Origin: Adiantum capillus-veneris | Lineage: Eukaryota; Streptophyta; Polypodiopsida; Polypodiales; Pteridaceae | Length of the DNA: 64,000 nt | NCBI GenBank assembly: GCA_014529385.2 | Contig: CM043969.1 | Span: forward strand, 36,889,922-36,953,921 | Direction of reading: 5' to 3' | Part shown: positions 1-9,956 of the stretch, piece after piece | How the letters are laid out: each line of letters begins with the position of its first letter | Numbering within the stretch: the first letter of the stretch is position 1 | Translations under genes and position numbers: made by a program | The notes under the pieces: generated by a model | Told to the model about the DNA's origin: nothing | The model's input: the letters and a program-made list of their open reading frames with translations, nothing else | Databases searched by the model: none

Positions 1-72
1 TTAAACCTTCTTCTACCCTTTGTAGATGTAATGATTTTGAGCTATAAATGCAGAAATCATCAATGAACACCC
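1..72 (-). pseudogene. pol: Element A pol: RT catalytic fragment (distal)
   Basis: Read on the minus strand this end of the window encodes VFIDDFCIYSS, the Ty3/gypsy reverse transcriptase active-site box (FxDD form of YxDD), followed by residues typical of the RT thumb approach. It continues the RT that ends at about 1469 on the other side of the foldback insertion. The rest of pol (RNase H, integrase, 3' LTR) lies outside the window. Seen: the motif and its frame. Inferred: that it belongs to the same element as 1469-3999, because the two pieces meet within RT where a FGKS-type segment normally leads into VFIDD. Confidence 0.8.
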
Positions 73-1468
73 CATTAGGAGATTTCGGAGGTCTTTTGGA
101 GGGCCTTTTGGTAGAGAGAGAAAAATAAGCTCCTCGAATGAGAGAAGAGCCTACGTTACGTAGAAAAATAGATTGATATTAACAAAAATATAAAAGGTGT
201 CCCTCTCCTCATTTAATAATCTAGTGGTCCTTGAAGACGAGCACTCTCTTTTATTTAATGCGAGCACCTTTTTCAGAAGGTAGATGCGGTGCATTTGATA
301 CGGGATACGTCATCACTAGAACTCAAAAAGTCACAAAACTATCAAGTGGTGGAAGATTTTGAAACTTTTGATACTGCCAATGCGTCCGGAACACACATAT
401 CTCCTAGAAATGAATGTCCAATTGCCTCGCTTAGACATCCAAAGAGGCCAAAAATGTCAAACACCCCTAAAAGAACATTTTACTAACGGCGCGCGAGGGG
501 GCATTTCAAAATTTTGGAATGCCTCCTCGCGCGCCGTTAGTAAAAAGGCCCTTTTTCCCTCTTTTTAGGGAGCTTTTTGAGAGGAAAATGTCCAAAAACC
601 TCTAAAAAGGGGCTTTTTGGAAAGATAAGTGTCCAAAAATCACTAAAAAAAGCTTTGTACTAATGGCGCGCGAGGGGGCATTCCAAAATTTTGGAATGCC
701 TCCTCGCGCGCCGTTAGTAAAAAGGTCCTTTTTTCCTCATTTTAGGGAGCTTTTTGAGAGGAAAATGTCCAAAAACCTCTAAAAAGGGGATTTTTGGAAA
801 GATAAGTGTCCAAAAATCACTAAAAAAAGCTTTGTACTAACAGCACGCGAGGGGGCATTCCAAAATTTTGGAATGCCTCCTCGCGCGCCGTTAGTAAAAA
901 GGCCCTTTTTTCTTTTTTTTAGGGAGCTTTTTGAGAGGAACATGTCCAAAAACCTCTAAAAAGGGGCTTTTTGGAAAGATAAGTGTCCAAAACCCCCCAA
1001 AAATGGGCTTTGTACTAACGGCGCGCAGAGGGGCATTCTAAAATTTTAGAATGCCTCCTCACGCGCCTTTAGTAAAAAGCCCATTTTTGGGGGTTTTTGG
1101 ACATTTTTTGCCTCTCCGGATGTCGGAATGAGACAAGTAGACATTCGTTTTTAAGGTATTTTGGCGTTCCGGATGCATTGGTGGTGTCAAAATCCTCAAA
1201 ATCTATCACTATTTTAAAGTTTGTGACTTTTCAACTTTGAGTGATGACGTAAGCTGCATTGAATGCGCCGCACCTGCCTCCTGAAAAAGACGCTCGCATT
1301 AAATAAAAAAGTGACCGTTTTCAAGGACGATTGGGAATATAAATCTACTTTTCTGGTTTTCTTTTTGGACGTACTCACAAGGTGCAAGTGCATTTTAAAA
1401 AAAGTTTCTAGAGAGAGAAATACAATTTCTTACAAGGCCCTCCAAATGACCTCCGAAATTTTCTAATG
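73..1468. mobile_element. Foldback/MITE-like element with long inverted arms
   Basis: The left arm (about 73-470) and right arm (about 1075-1468) are imperfect inverted repeats of roughly 390 bp. Both outer ends read CATTAG(G/A)(A)..ATTTCGGAGGTC, continuing through a shared run that includes TTTATTTAATGCGAG and CATCACT(A/C)(G/A)A. The centre is a tandem array of palindromes annotated separately. There is no plausible transposase gene; the short ORFs here are chance. It sits inside the RT gene of element A, just upstream of the codons for the catalytic FIDD box. I could not recognise a clean target-site duplication, so the superfamily (Mutator-like foldback, hAT, other) is open. The whole element could fold into one very long hairpin, a likely small-RNA source. 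Confidence 0.8.
481..1074. repeat. 177-bp tandem repeat, each unit with a 62-bp palindrome
   Basis: Near-perfect palindromes start at 481, 658, 835 and 1013, giving a period of 177-178 bp. Each runs TACTAACGGCGCGCGAGG.., a centre CCAAAATTTTGG, and the reverse complement back to TTAGTA. The spacers between palindromes are also repeated (GGGAGCTTTTTGAGAGGAA.. and GGAAAGATAAGTGTCC). The palindrome arms are very CpG-rich within AT-rich surroundings. The fourth unit is the most diverged (TTCTAAAATTTTAGAA centre). The array forms the loop region of the foldback element. Confidence 0.9.
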
Positions 1469-2484
1469 CTGATTGACTTTCCAAAGAATGCTTGAAACAC
1501 CATGTTCATGAAGCGTTGGAAAGTTGTAGGAGCATTTGTTAGTCCAAATGGCATGACTCTAAAAGCATAACAACCCCAAGGAGTGATGAAGGTTGTTTTC
1601 AACTGATCTTCCAATGCGATACCTATTTGAAAGTAACCCGAAGAGCCATCACACACAGTGTACTTCTCATGACCAGCTACCTCATTTAGTATCTCATCTT
1701 GAAATGGGAGGGGAAAGTGATCTCTTTTTGTTGCCTCATTGAGTGGACGGTAATCCACACACACCCTCCACTTGCCATTTTTCTTAGGAGTGACAACAAC
1801 GGGAGAGACCCACTCTGAATTCTCCATTGGATAAATGAAACCTGCTGCTAGAATCTTTCTTACCTCCTTGAGTAAAGCCTGCTCCTTGATGACTCCTAGC
1901 CTTCGTAGCTTCTGAGCCTTAGGTGTGGCCTTTGGATTCAACTCAATTTTGTGTTGAATAGCATCTATTCCACGCACATCGGTGTAGTTTTTAGCAAAAA
2001 GCCTAGGAAATTTCCTTAGCGCACATTTGAACTCCTCTCTTTCGTCCATTGTAAGTGTTGTAGACAACATACCTTCTAACATTCCATCATCTTGCACATT
2101 TTGGTTCTCTTGGGAACCTACCTCTTCCAAACCTGGGCAAGAGGTCTCTTGCTTGTTTGGATTAAACCTTACCCCCATGACTTCGATGGAAGACTCCTCT
2201 TCAGTAATGCTGCCGCTACTTTCTCCTTCTAAAGTTCTATCGGTCCAGCCTTCCTCCGTCTCACTTTGAGATGATTCTTCATGGAGATCCTCTTGGCGTT
2301 GCTCCTTCATGTCAAAGACAACCTTCTTATGATTGTCATTCCTGCAAATTAGCTTTCCACTCTCCCAATCCTGCAAAGCTCGCATTTTCATTAGCCATGG
2401 TCTCCCTAGGATAAATGGGTAACCATTTCCTTTGGTAGACATGACATAGAAATCCACTGCGTTCCTAATGCCAAAGGCCTTCAC
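1469..2484 (-). pseudogene. pol: Element A pol: protease C-terminal region and reverse transcriptase
   Basis: Minus-strand frame with recognisable Ty3/gypsy RT. The protease end (FILGRPWL) is followed by an acidic linker, then RT boxes EWVSPVVVTPKKNGKWR, VCVDYRPLNEATKRDHFPLP, GSSGYFQI and [17 protein letters not shown]. The frame is broken after FQAFFGKSI by the foldback element at 1468 and resumes as VFIDDF at 1-72. It is in the same reading frame as the upstream gag-protease ORFs, separated only by a nonsense codon at about 2494, so the intact ancestor had a single gag-pol frame. The SGYFQI box replaces the usual SGYxQI(R). It decodes on the minus strand together with 2494-3999. Confidence 0.9.
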
Positions 2485-2493
2485 AGAGACATT

Positions 2494-3270
2494 TTAACAA
2501 ATGCCTACGCACCTAGCCTTGCTATTGTTTTCCATTTTGACTTTAATTTCAGGTGTCTCATGGATGTGCATGCCTAGTCTTTGCATGAGTCCTTCTGTCA
2601 TGATGCAAATTTGTGCACCCCCATCCACTAGACCTTTCCTAACCAATCTTCCTTTGATGTAACAATCTAGCACAGGTGTGATATCCTCATTCATTTCAGC
2701 ATGTGCAATTTTTACAACAGGAACACTCTCTTTCATCTTTCTCCTAGTGCTAATTGACTTCGTTAACTCCCTCCTAACTTGTGGGCATAATGCAAGAAAC
2801 TGAAGCCATGAGATATCAGGACCCTTACCTTTCATGTCTTCCAATAGGTTGTATGGAGCCATACCATGTCCAAGAGGGAAGTCTTGGAGATTGATACGAC
2901 GTCGAGTCCTCTTAGCTTCCTTGGTCTCCTTTGCCTTCTTGCCTCGTCCATGGTCACTCTGTGATGTGACACCTTCTTTCTCTTTACCTTTTCCTCGGCC
3001 ACGCTTAATGCCATTTGCTTCCATGTCAACCTCATTTGAGTTTGTCACCTCTACCACATGCACGTTTGGATCTGGCAAAGGTGGAACTCCTTCCACTCCT
3101 TGTGGAGGTGGTCTTGCTCCATTTGGCCTTTGTAGCAGCCTTGGTTGTTGACCAGTTCCTTCACCTGCATTCATCACTAGGTAATTCAAGTTAGGTCTCC
3201 CTCGTTCCCCACGGGGCCAAGGACAATTATACATCCCATGTCCAGACTCTCCGCAATTCCAACATTGCAA
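2494..3270 (-). pseudogene. gag-pol: Element A gag C-terminus (zinc knuckle) and aspartic protease
   Basis: The frame begins with a CCHC zinc knuckle (CWNCGESGHGMYNC), the nucleic-acid-binding motif of gag nucleocapsid. A proline-rich and then strongly basic linker (RGRGKGKEKEG, RGKKAKETKEAKRTRRR) follows. The retropepsin-like domain has GLVDGGAQICIM, with DGGA in place of the canonical D(T/S)GA, and a later hydrophobic GIC that continues into FILGRPW across a TAA stop. It is in frame with gag upstream (a TGA at 3283-3285 separates them) and pol downstream. The two stops make the polyprotein a pseudogene; their positions suggest point mutations rather than programmed recoding. Confidence 0.88.
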
Positions 3271-3282
3271 GACTCTCCTAGG

Positions 3283-3999
3283 TCATGGATCTCGCTCTTC
3301 AGACTTCTTTGCTTGTCCCTTTGGACCTATAGCTTGTGCAAGGTGAATTGACAAGCTGCTTAAAGATTCATTTAACTTCTCAATCACTTCCGCCGTTACC
3401 TGAGGAAGCTCCCTAGATGTTGATTCTTGTGACTTACCTTTGGGTCTAAGACCTTCTATTGGAACCTCTCCCCTTAGGCACTTGAGTTTTCTATATTTCT
3501 CAGCAGCCCTAGTTTCAGCTGCATCAAAGGTAGCAGGTGCACCCGCCTCAACTTTTATCTTAAGGTCAGGAAAGAGTCCGGCTATGAACCTCTCCTTCTT
3601 TAGGAACTCTGCACCATCACCAGGGTTAGCAACATTTCTCACCCATACAGCCCAAAGACGTAGAAACTCTTGCTTGTACAAGTAGTAGTCATCTAAGTCT
3701 TTTTGCTTATGAGAAACAATGTCTTGCAATAATTTCTGAGTGTTCTGGGGATCAAAGAAGTATTTCTTGAAATGATTCAACACTTCCGTGTAATTCCCCT
3801 TAACTTCCTCAGGCAAAGAGTCAAACCAAGTGCTAGCATCTTTCCTAAGGACTACCTCAAACATTTCTACACGTTCTTGATCAGTTACTATCCTCTTGAT
3901 ACGACAAGACATCTTGAAATTTTCTAAAAATAATTCTGCATCCTCTCCAGGCTCTCCAAAGAAAAGAGGATATCCGGACATTTGGCATTGGGCCTCCAT
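3283..3999 (-). pseudogene. gag: Element A gag capsid (Retrotrans_gag domain)
   Basis: The 238-residue ORF has the features of plant Ty3/gypsy capsid: a hydrophobic-acidic start (YPLFFGEPGEDAELFLENF), the conserved region DASTWFDSLPEEVKGNYTEV with HFKKYFF, a spaced KQ..DDYYLYKQEFLRLW, and FIAGLFPDLK near the end. The C-terminus is lysine-rich. The family role is formation of the virus-like particle that packages element RNA in the cytoplasm. The start at 3999 (MEAQCQMSGYPL) is the first Met after the leader. A stop separates it from the zinc knuckle in the same frame. Confidence 0.88.
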
Positions 4000-4084
4000 T
4001 GAATGGGTTTCAAAGTGACAACACGTTTTTGTTTTTCTTTCTTAAAAAATTTACACACTAATAATTTCTAAATTGCAATCTATT

Positions 4085-4303
4085 CTACAACAAAATAAAA
4101 ATATTCGCATTAAATGACCTATGATAATCAATAAGAGGCAAGATGACAGGGTTTGGTGATGCGAGAATTTCTCCTACTCTTTGGGCACCAAACATGAACA
4201 CCATACGTTGTTGAAAATGGATTTTTCTACTAATTGCAATGTTTATTCTAATGTGTAGAGTGAAATGAAAGGGGAAAACCTTTATTCTTGGGCCATTATC
4301 CAT
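4085..4303 (-). CDS. Leader smORF 'A-type', about 72 aa, unknown function
   Basis: ORF between the primer-binding region and gag of element A, ending 85 bp before gag starts. It resembles the ORF at 20441-20659: both carry IRINI.ISRKIHFQQR, an FG..R..EI.. segment, SP.P...LPLID and a hydrophobic end with stop after ..(I/V)(F/V)ILL. The neighbouring smORF at 4325-4537 is a more distant relative with the same layout. Function unknown: no transmembrane segment, zinc or nucleic-acid motif is certain, though the C-terminal third is hydrophobic. Conservation of frame, length and stop between copies is the reason for calling it a real gene. Confidence 0.6.
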   Translation of the reverse strand: MDNGPRIKVFPFHFTLHIRINIAISRKIHFQQRMVFMFGAQRVGEILASPNPVILPLIDYHRSFNANIFILL

Positions 4304-4324
4304 GGTCTATGCATGACCTAATTC

Positions 4325-4537
4325 TTAAAACAAAACAAAAATATAGACGTCCAAACTAAGGTCGTACCTAATGAGAGGCAAAATAAAAGGATTTACTGAT
4401 GCGTTTATCTCTGCCAACCTAAGAGGACCTAAAATTCTACGAATTACACGTTGAAATTGCAACTTAGTACTAACAATTATGTGTACCATTTGCCTCGCAA
4501 TGGGAATGAAGGGATCATACAAATTCTCGTGCTTCAT
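4325..4537 (-). CDS. Leader smORF 'B-type', about 70 aa, unknown function
   Basis: First of two tandem small ORFs upstream of element A gag. Its sequence (..IARQMVHIIVSTKLQFQR, then NPFILPLIRY and DVYIFVLF-stop) aligns with 20232-20417 and 30768-30917 of the Y elements. Comparing codons with the 30768-30917 copy from VSTKLQFQ onward, I count roughly two dozen differences that are synonymous (for example CGT/AGA, TTG/CTA, TTT/TTC, AAT/AAC, CCT/CCC), with identical end points. That pattern is expected of a translated, selected protein and not of untranslated leader. No family recognised. Confidence 0.65.
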   Translation of the reverse strand: MKHENLYDPFIPIARQMVHIIVSTKLQFQRVIRRILGPLRLAEINASVNPFILPLIRYDLSLDVYIFVLF

Positions 4538-4589
4538 GCAAGCTACTTGATTATGCTAAAGGTTGAGCCTTCACAAAAATACACAAGCT

Positions 4590-4609
4590 GTTCCTCCGTG
4601 GGGGCACCA
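4590..4609 (-). promoter_or_regulatory. Candidate primer-binding site, element A
   Basis: On the minus strand this reads TGGTGCCCCCACGGAGGAAC, beginning with the TGG expected opposite a tRNA 3' CCA. It lies just upstream of the leader smORFs and downstream of LTR-like sequence. The matching tRNA cannot be named from the sequence. A second TGGTGCCCC lies at about 4746-4754, so the assignment is uncertain. Confidence 0.4.
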
Positions 4610-4745
4610 ATTTAAGGTGGTCCGGGGCGGGCAACAAGAAGAGCGGACTCTAAACACCCTTCGAGGCTCCCATGTTGCTCAAATGGGGTTGGGGCAAGCA
4701 AAATTAGAGACAACAGCAACCCACAGCCAGAAACCAAACAAGAAA

Positions 4746-6560
4746 AGGGGCACCACCTAGTTGTAGATGCAAACTAGGACGCACGTGATATCTCCTTGTA
4801 CTCAAACGCACAAAGAGAGGGGAATGCAAGATAGCCACACACACCAAACACAAACATTCACCACGCCAGCGAGAGGTAAAGAGCACAAATCAACTTGAGC
4901 AACTCAATCTTAGCCTTAAAGACTAGATGCACACAAAGCTTGATGAGAAATAGAGAGACAACACAAAACTTGACCTTGTTGCCAATACACAAATTGTCTT
5001 AGGGTCACGGGAGCCCTCTTACCGAGCACCCTCTTACAATTGATCTTTTAGGCAAACAATTCAACAAGACCTCAAACCAACAAGCATGAAATGGCACAAC
5101 AAACTTCAAGGACAATATACCTTCAACCACTAGATTAGCCAACTTATCCAGTCAATTTGGAGAGAAGAGTCGTAGTTGCAGCATACAATTGCACCCAAAA
5201 CTATAAATCTTATTTATGCACAAGAGTAGGCTACAAGTGTGGTGAAGAGTATGGCATACACTCCACTCCTCTAGATGGCATAACTAACTTCAAGCTTCTC
5301 CATGCACCTATGTGTAATGATGGAATAGAGCACTCATGATGCCCACACTCTACACAACTAGGCTTGAAGAGTGGTGTGTTATGTGTTGAGAATGGTGTGG
5401 TGTAGTGTGATCATGTGATGATTTACAAGGGAGAGAAGGGCTCTATTTGTAGGTTTTAGAAGCCCTGATTAGGATTAGGCATAATCAAGTTTATTTGAAG
5501 GAATAAAAGATTATGCATATTTTTATTTATTTTTAATGAGGGTGGGTCTCTCTTGTCCTTTGAGTCACATGGATGTGGGCTCAAGGGAAGAGAATTATTG
5601 AGGATGATAGGAGAGAGGATTGAGTGAATAATTTGGGAGTGCCTACTCTAGTAGAGGGTGCATTTTACAATAAAGTTAGTGGTTAGTAGTTAGTAATTAT
5701 CACTAAAAAATATATACAAAATCATTCACCAAATGGTGAGATATATGATGAGAAAAGTTAGAGAAGGGATGAGCTTGTAAAGAGAGGTTGAAGCTTTGGA
5801 GAAGTTGGCATTCACCTCTTTACAGCACCGGAAGAAGAAGCAGTCAGCATGGCGAAGTATCGCGTGTCGATGAAGCTATGTTATCTTCAAACCTTGAAAA
5901 ATTCATGATAAAAGCCTTCATTTGCAGAGGTTATCCTTGGATTTTTGCTGATTTTTTGAAGTTCTTTACAAAGCTGAAGAGAGTATGGTAATATGGACAT
6001 ATATGTAGAGAGAAAGGGGGACACATAGGGTGTAGAAATGGAGGATGAAGGCTATGGAGGTGTGAGAGAAGTGGCAATGGTGAAGAGGGTGAATTAGGAC
6101 ATGAGATTTTTAGGTTTGGGAGTGGGAAGGAGAGGGAGGAGTGTGTGTGAAAGAGGAAAATGATAAAGTGGAAGAGGGAGTGTGGTTGCATAGCATGGGA
6201 AAAATTGGGTCCACAAATAAAATCATAGCTCACAGCTCGTAGCTCAAAAAAATATGAAAAAATTTGAGGTGAAAGTTCAACCCATGAGCTACAACTTTTG
6301 ATTGTATCACCTTTTCAAATTCGGGGAGCATGTGATCTTGTAAAATTCAGCAAAACCGACTGTTTTTTTTCCACTGCACAAAGTCCTTGTGAGGTCCTTC
6401 TTTGGATGATTCTTTTGAATACCTCCAAGAGTGAGCCCCCCATGGTGCATGCATGCATTCCACATACCCTTGACCTTATTTGGTAGGTCTATAATTGAAG
6501 ATATTATTGAGATCATGATATAAGTGAATAGTACAACTAAGAAAATCAAATATTGAGGGG
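4746..6560 (-). repeat. LTR-like region, minus orientation (possible 5' LTR of A)
   Basis: No coding capacity. It resembles the LTR-like stretches at 20963-21790 and 21903-23090: all have a ..GGGCTCTATTTGTAGG / CCTATATAAAGAGG-type promoter in minus orientation, followed on the plus strand by a segment containing 'agctcgtagctc...aaatatga...cccatgagctacaactttt' (about 6225-6300). It begins at a CCTAG(N13)CTAGG hairpin motif (4746-4781) that recurs near 21888 and 63929. The outer boundary is not clear. Assigning it to element A rests on orientation and position only. Confidence 0.4.
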
Positions 6561-7224
6561 TCTAGAAATAAAAATAAAAATGTACATCTCAAATATAAAT
6601 AATATAGGTGAAAAAATATAAAGGGGTCAAAATAAATCTCTCATTATAAGTCTACCATAAAAAGATAAATATTTTTGGTGGTCTAATTTATGAGAGTAAT
6701 AGGGAAAAGATGTAGGAATGAAAAAATCACAATAGTGAAAAAATATACACATAAATAGAACTAGTTTTTTTGGATTTTTGTTGGGATGGAGTTATACCAA
6801 AAATAAGAGAAGCTTGCATGAAATTATTTTTATATGGAATAAAGGGTATGCAAAATGGTAAGAAAAAATATGGTAATGGTGAGTCAATGTACATAGCATA
6901 AATAACACACCATAGGTAGAAATATTTAAATAAATACCAAAATAATTATGAAAAATCCTTTTATTTAGACCCTATATACAATGAAATATTTACACACAAA
7001 TGGGTCATAATATACTTATATTATTTATTTTATTTATTTTTTTGGCTCAACTAGCACAGTGATTAGCTAATTGAGGGTTTTTAAAGAAAATATGGAGAAA
7101 GTCCCTAACTCACACACGCCTATGTACAGTGAAATGGTAGGGATAACCAAAATGTTTGAGTGATTTGATAGGGTGAGGTAGCTTACTATGACAATTTTGA
7201 ATAGCCGAAAAATGGCTATCACTG
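6561..7224. other. AT-rich stretch without recognised features
   Basis: Long A/T runs and no reading frame with recognisable similarity. The left end of Y copy 1 is truncated at about 7225, where identity with 25140 of copy 2 stops abruptly within RNase H. Anything between the LTR-like region and this breakpoint could be remnant LTR or the target of the truncation. I see no gene here. Confidence 0.5.
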
Positions 7225-7837
7225 CAATGTGCTTAAACTCAGGGTTTAAGGACTTAATGTAGGCAATCCACCACAACATAGCAATTTCTAGCGTTGAGAA
7301 GCTTGTAATCATCCCAAGAAGTGGTAGACAATCTGTTTTTACAACCACACATGCACCAATTAGGTACTCTTTCCCATTTTTCAAGGTTGTAACCATACCC
7401 CATAACTCTGTCTTTATCTGTGGATAATTTCTTTGGTGAGCACTTAGTACCTTTGCTCCAAATCTCACCACATACCTGTGTCCTTCTTCGTCATCTTGCC
7501 CTATTGCCCATCTAATCCCTGTAGGACTAGTGTCTACTATCACAATTACTGGCCTTTGACACTCATAGTCTACCTTTCTCAAAGTTGGTGCTGACTGGAG
7601 TAACTCCTTTAGCTTTTTCATGGATTTTACGTGTGCTTCTGTCCATTCAAACTTTTGATTCTTTCTAAGAAAGTGATAAAGAGGATCAGCTACATGTGCA
7701 TAATGTGGAATCCAAATAACATAAAAGACACATGCTCCTAGAAACCTTCTAGCCTCAGTGATGCTAGTGCATGTTTCTTTCATTCTTTGGATGACATCTA
7801 CCTTTGCTAGACAAGGTTTTCTACCATATGGCCGCAC
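7225..7837 (-). pseudogene. pol: Y copy 1 pol: RT thumb and RNase H (truncated)
   Basis: Minus-strand frame with RT connection (ARRFLGACVFYVIWIPHYAHVADPLYHFL, a Ty3-type thumb) and RNase H (VIVIVDTSPTGIRWAIGQ, LWGMVTTLKNGKEYLIGACVVVKTD, LNPEFKHIA). Near-identical to 25140-25796 of copy 2. The element is cut after KHIA, so the rest of RNase H and all of integrase are missing. Differences from copy 2 include GIRWAIGQ for GIGWAIGQ. The long ORF continues to 7067 only by chance in unrelated sequence. Confidence 0.88.
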
Positions 7838-8000
7838 ATGTGCCCCACAATGAGCACTTCATTGTTTGACACCAAACATAGACTTTTTCCCTGACAATGT
7901 AAGATTCACTTCTTCCAACCTAGACAAAATTTTATCACAATCATTCATGTGATTCACCACAAACTTGCGACATCCCCTGAGATCCGAAGCTTCGTCTTTC

Positions 8001-8525
8001 TCATTTTTTATTCACATCCTTTGATAGGAAACCATCAATAAAAGGCATTGTGATTTGAGAAATAAAGTCACGTAAGACCTTATTCATCCCATTCATCATA
8101 TGTGCAACCGAGTTGGTTGCTCCCTGTGGCAAGGTACACATCCTTACCAAACCCAAAGGTGTCCTCATGGTTGTCACGTCTCTGCTTTCGATTGAAAGCT
8201 GAAATTGATCATACTCTGAGTAGAGATCCCCCATTGAGTACATTGCCCTACTTGCAAACACCTCTCCAAACTCATCCACAATCGGACATGTACCTACGTT
8301 TCTAATTGTCACCTTGTTCATTGGTTGCATATCTTGAATGAACCGTAGAGCACCATTCTTCTTCGGAACTGTGAACCACCTATTTGAGTATGGAGCACAA
8401 GAAGGCTCCAAAATTCCCATTTTGATCTTCTCATTCAGTAGCTCTACTAACTTTGGCAAATGAGCCTTTGGAACCGGAATAGGATGCATATTCCAAGGCA
8501 CATGAGGGATTGTAAAAATTACCAT
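8001..8525 (-). pseudogene. pol: Y copy 1 pol: reverse transcriptase with FIDG motif
   Basis: Contains the RT boxes VPKKNGALRFIQDMQPMNKVT, RAMYSMGDLYSEYDQFQLSI, a TPLGLVRMCTLPQGATNSVAH block and TMPFIDGFLSKD. The last is the YxDD site, in which the second catalytic aspartate is Gly (FIDG). Copy 2 keeps the same FIDG residues even though most of its RT is deleted. By knowledge of RT chemistry this enzyme should be inactive. Its upstream end runs into the 131-bp duplication. Confidence 0.88.
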
Positions 8526-8768
8526 AGGAGCTACAATAGAAGGATCAACACGTGCTATCTAATGTGGCTCAAATGCAAAAGCCTTACCATGCTTTGAAAG
8601 CATTTCTTTGAAGCCCTTTGTCTCCTCCTGCGTTAGGGGATTGTAAAAATTACCATAGGAGCTACAATAGAAGGATCAACACATCCTATCTCATGTGGCT
8701 CAAATTCAAAAGCCTTACCATGCTTTGAAAGCATTTCTTTGAAGCACTTTGTCTCCTCCTGTGTTAGA
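8507..8768 (-). repeat. 131-bp tandem duplication in Y pol
   Basis: Two direct copies of a block starting GGATTGTAAAAATTACCATA, at about 8507 and 8638 (the ACCATAGGAG landmark is at 8521 and 8652, period 131 bp). Both contain the run AAAGCCTTACCATGCTTTGAAAGC. The same duplication is present in Y copy 2 (landmarks 26091 and 26222), so it predates the duplication of the element. It adds out-of-frame sequence between the linker and RT. Confidence 0.9.
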
Positions 8769-8785
8769 AACTCCTCGCAACCAAT

Positions 8786-9205
8786 CTACAACTCTTGAAA
8801 AGACTCCTTTGTGAAGGTATGCCCAATCTTTTTAGGATTCCTTAAACTTGGTTGCGAAGAAGCCTGCTCAATCTTTTCCCTGTTGTTGTTGGGTGGTAAG
8901 GGTGAAGCTACTCGTTTCACCTTCTTTGCTACACTCTTGTATTTAGTTTCAACATGGACTTCTGGGCCAACTGTTTGGTTCTCTTTAAAGGCTTCTATGA
9001 CTTGATACATTTCCATAGAGCATACTTCCACAACTTCATTTTCAAGATGCAAACTAAACTCCATTATAGCATCAAGATCACCCATAGTATCTACAAAAGA
9101 AACTTGTTCACACAAACCCAAAACATTTTCAGTAGGCTCTAGCAACCCACTCTTTTTCATGCCTATTTGTACATTATTTACATATTGCCTCTCACATCTC
9201 TTCAA
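8786..9205 (-). pseudogene. pol: Y copy 1 pol: protease-RT linker
   Basis: A 139-residue ORF with acidic and basic patches (LENEVVEVCSMEMYQ, KYKSVAKKVKR) and no enzymatic motif. It lies between the protease ORF and RT in the same order as the near-identical ORF at 26482-26775 in copy 2. It is interpreted as the polyprotein spacer of this Ty3 lineage because of position. In copy 2 the homologous ORF is shorter because of a substitution near the basic patch. Confidence 0.65.
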
Positions 9206-9327
9206 ATCTTAAAGTTTTGTAAAACATACTGATCCATTCCTTGTTACCAAGGAGCCCGTTGAGAAAGTTTTACTTATTTTTGGATCAGGCGAGACCCTTT
9301 CTCTTTCTGTACCACTGCAATCCCGCT

Positions 9328-9813
9328 TTACAATGATACTTGGCCAAAACCCATCATTTCTCTATGATCATGAAACTCTTTGCTCACCTTTGGTAGAGGA
9401 TGTTCTCTGAGGTTGTCACGATTTCTTCCATGGTTTACACAAACAGTGAGAAATTGGATAGCTCGTTTACCATCTTTTCTACGTATCCTACCATATGCTG
9501 AACCATCATCCATTACCTTTGTTTCCATTCGAACTCCCACAATGTAGTGTTGTCCAACGATGACATGATATGAAGATGTATCCTGTACAAAGAAGTTTTG
9601 CTCAATCTTTACATCACATATTGTCACCTTCACACCTGGACATGCTGCATACAATTCACCGAATGAATTGTTTGCCACTTTTACCATCCAACCATGATCT
9701 ATGTCCATCGGCCATTTGCACTTGTTGTAGAGACTCTTTGACATTATGTTTATTTTTGAACCATGGTCAATCAAGGCAACAAATGGCTCTTCAAGATCAC
9801 CTACCTTGACCAA
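9328..9813 (-). pseudogene. pol: Y copy 1 aspartic protease (DHGS active site)
   Basis: The retropepsin-like domain opens with EEPFVALIDHGSKINIMS, where the usual D(T/S)GA/S is DHGS, and ends with a hydrophobic YHVIVGQHYIV segment (normally ILGxDWL). A CPGVKVTI strand and an (F/V)VQDTSSYHVI flap-like region lie between. Copy 2 (26898-27383) has the same DHGS. The role in the family is maturation of the gag-pol polyprotein. The His substitution appears lineage-fixed rather than random since both copies share it. Confidence 0.82.
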
Positions 9814-9956
9814 AGTTTTTGTAATAGCCCTTGCCCACTGACTTCGTGAATAGTAGCTCCTAGGAATAGCTTCAACTTCTTCATCTCATCATTTGAGAAA
9901 TGCACTTCCTTCACTCTCCCACTAGATTGGTAGCATCCTATGATAGTCCCATCATC

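Noticed and set aside
1263-1466. ORFs inside the foldback arms
   Set aside because: They lie in inverted arms and differ between the two arms, so no coding signal.
73-1468. PIF/Harbinger-type element with TTA/TAA duplication
   Set aside because: TTA on one side and TAA on the other are inverted, so they belong to the arms and are not a direct duplication.
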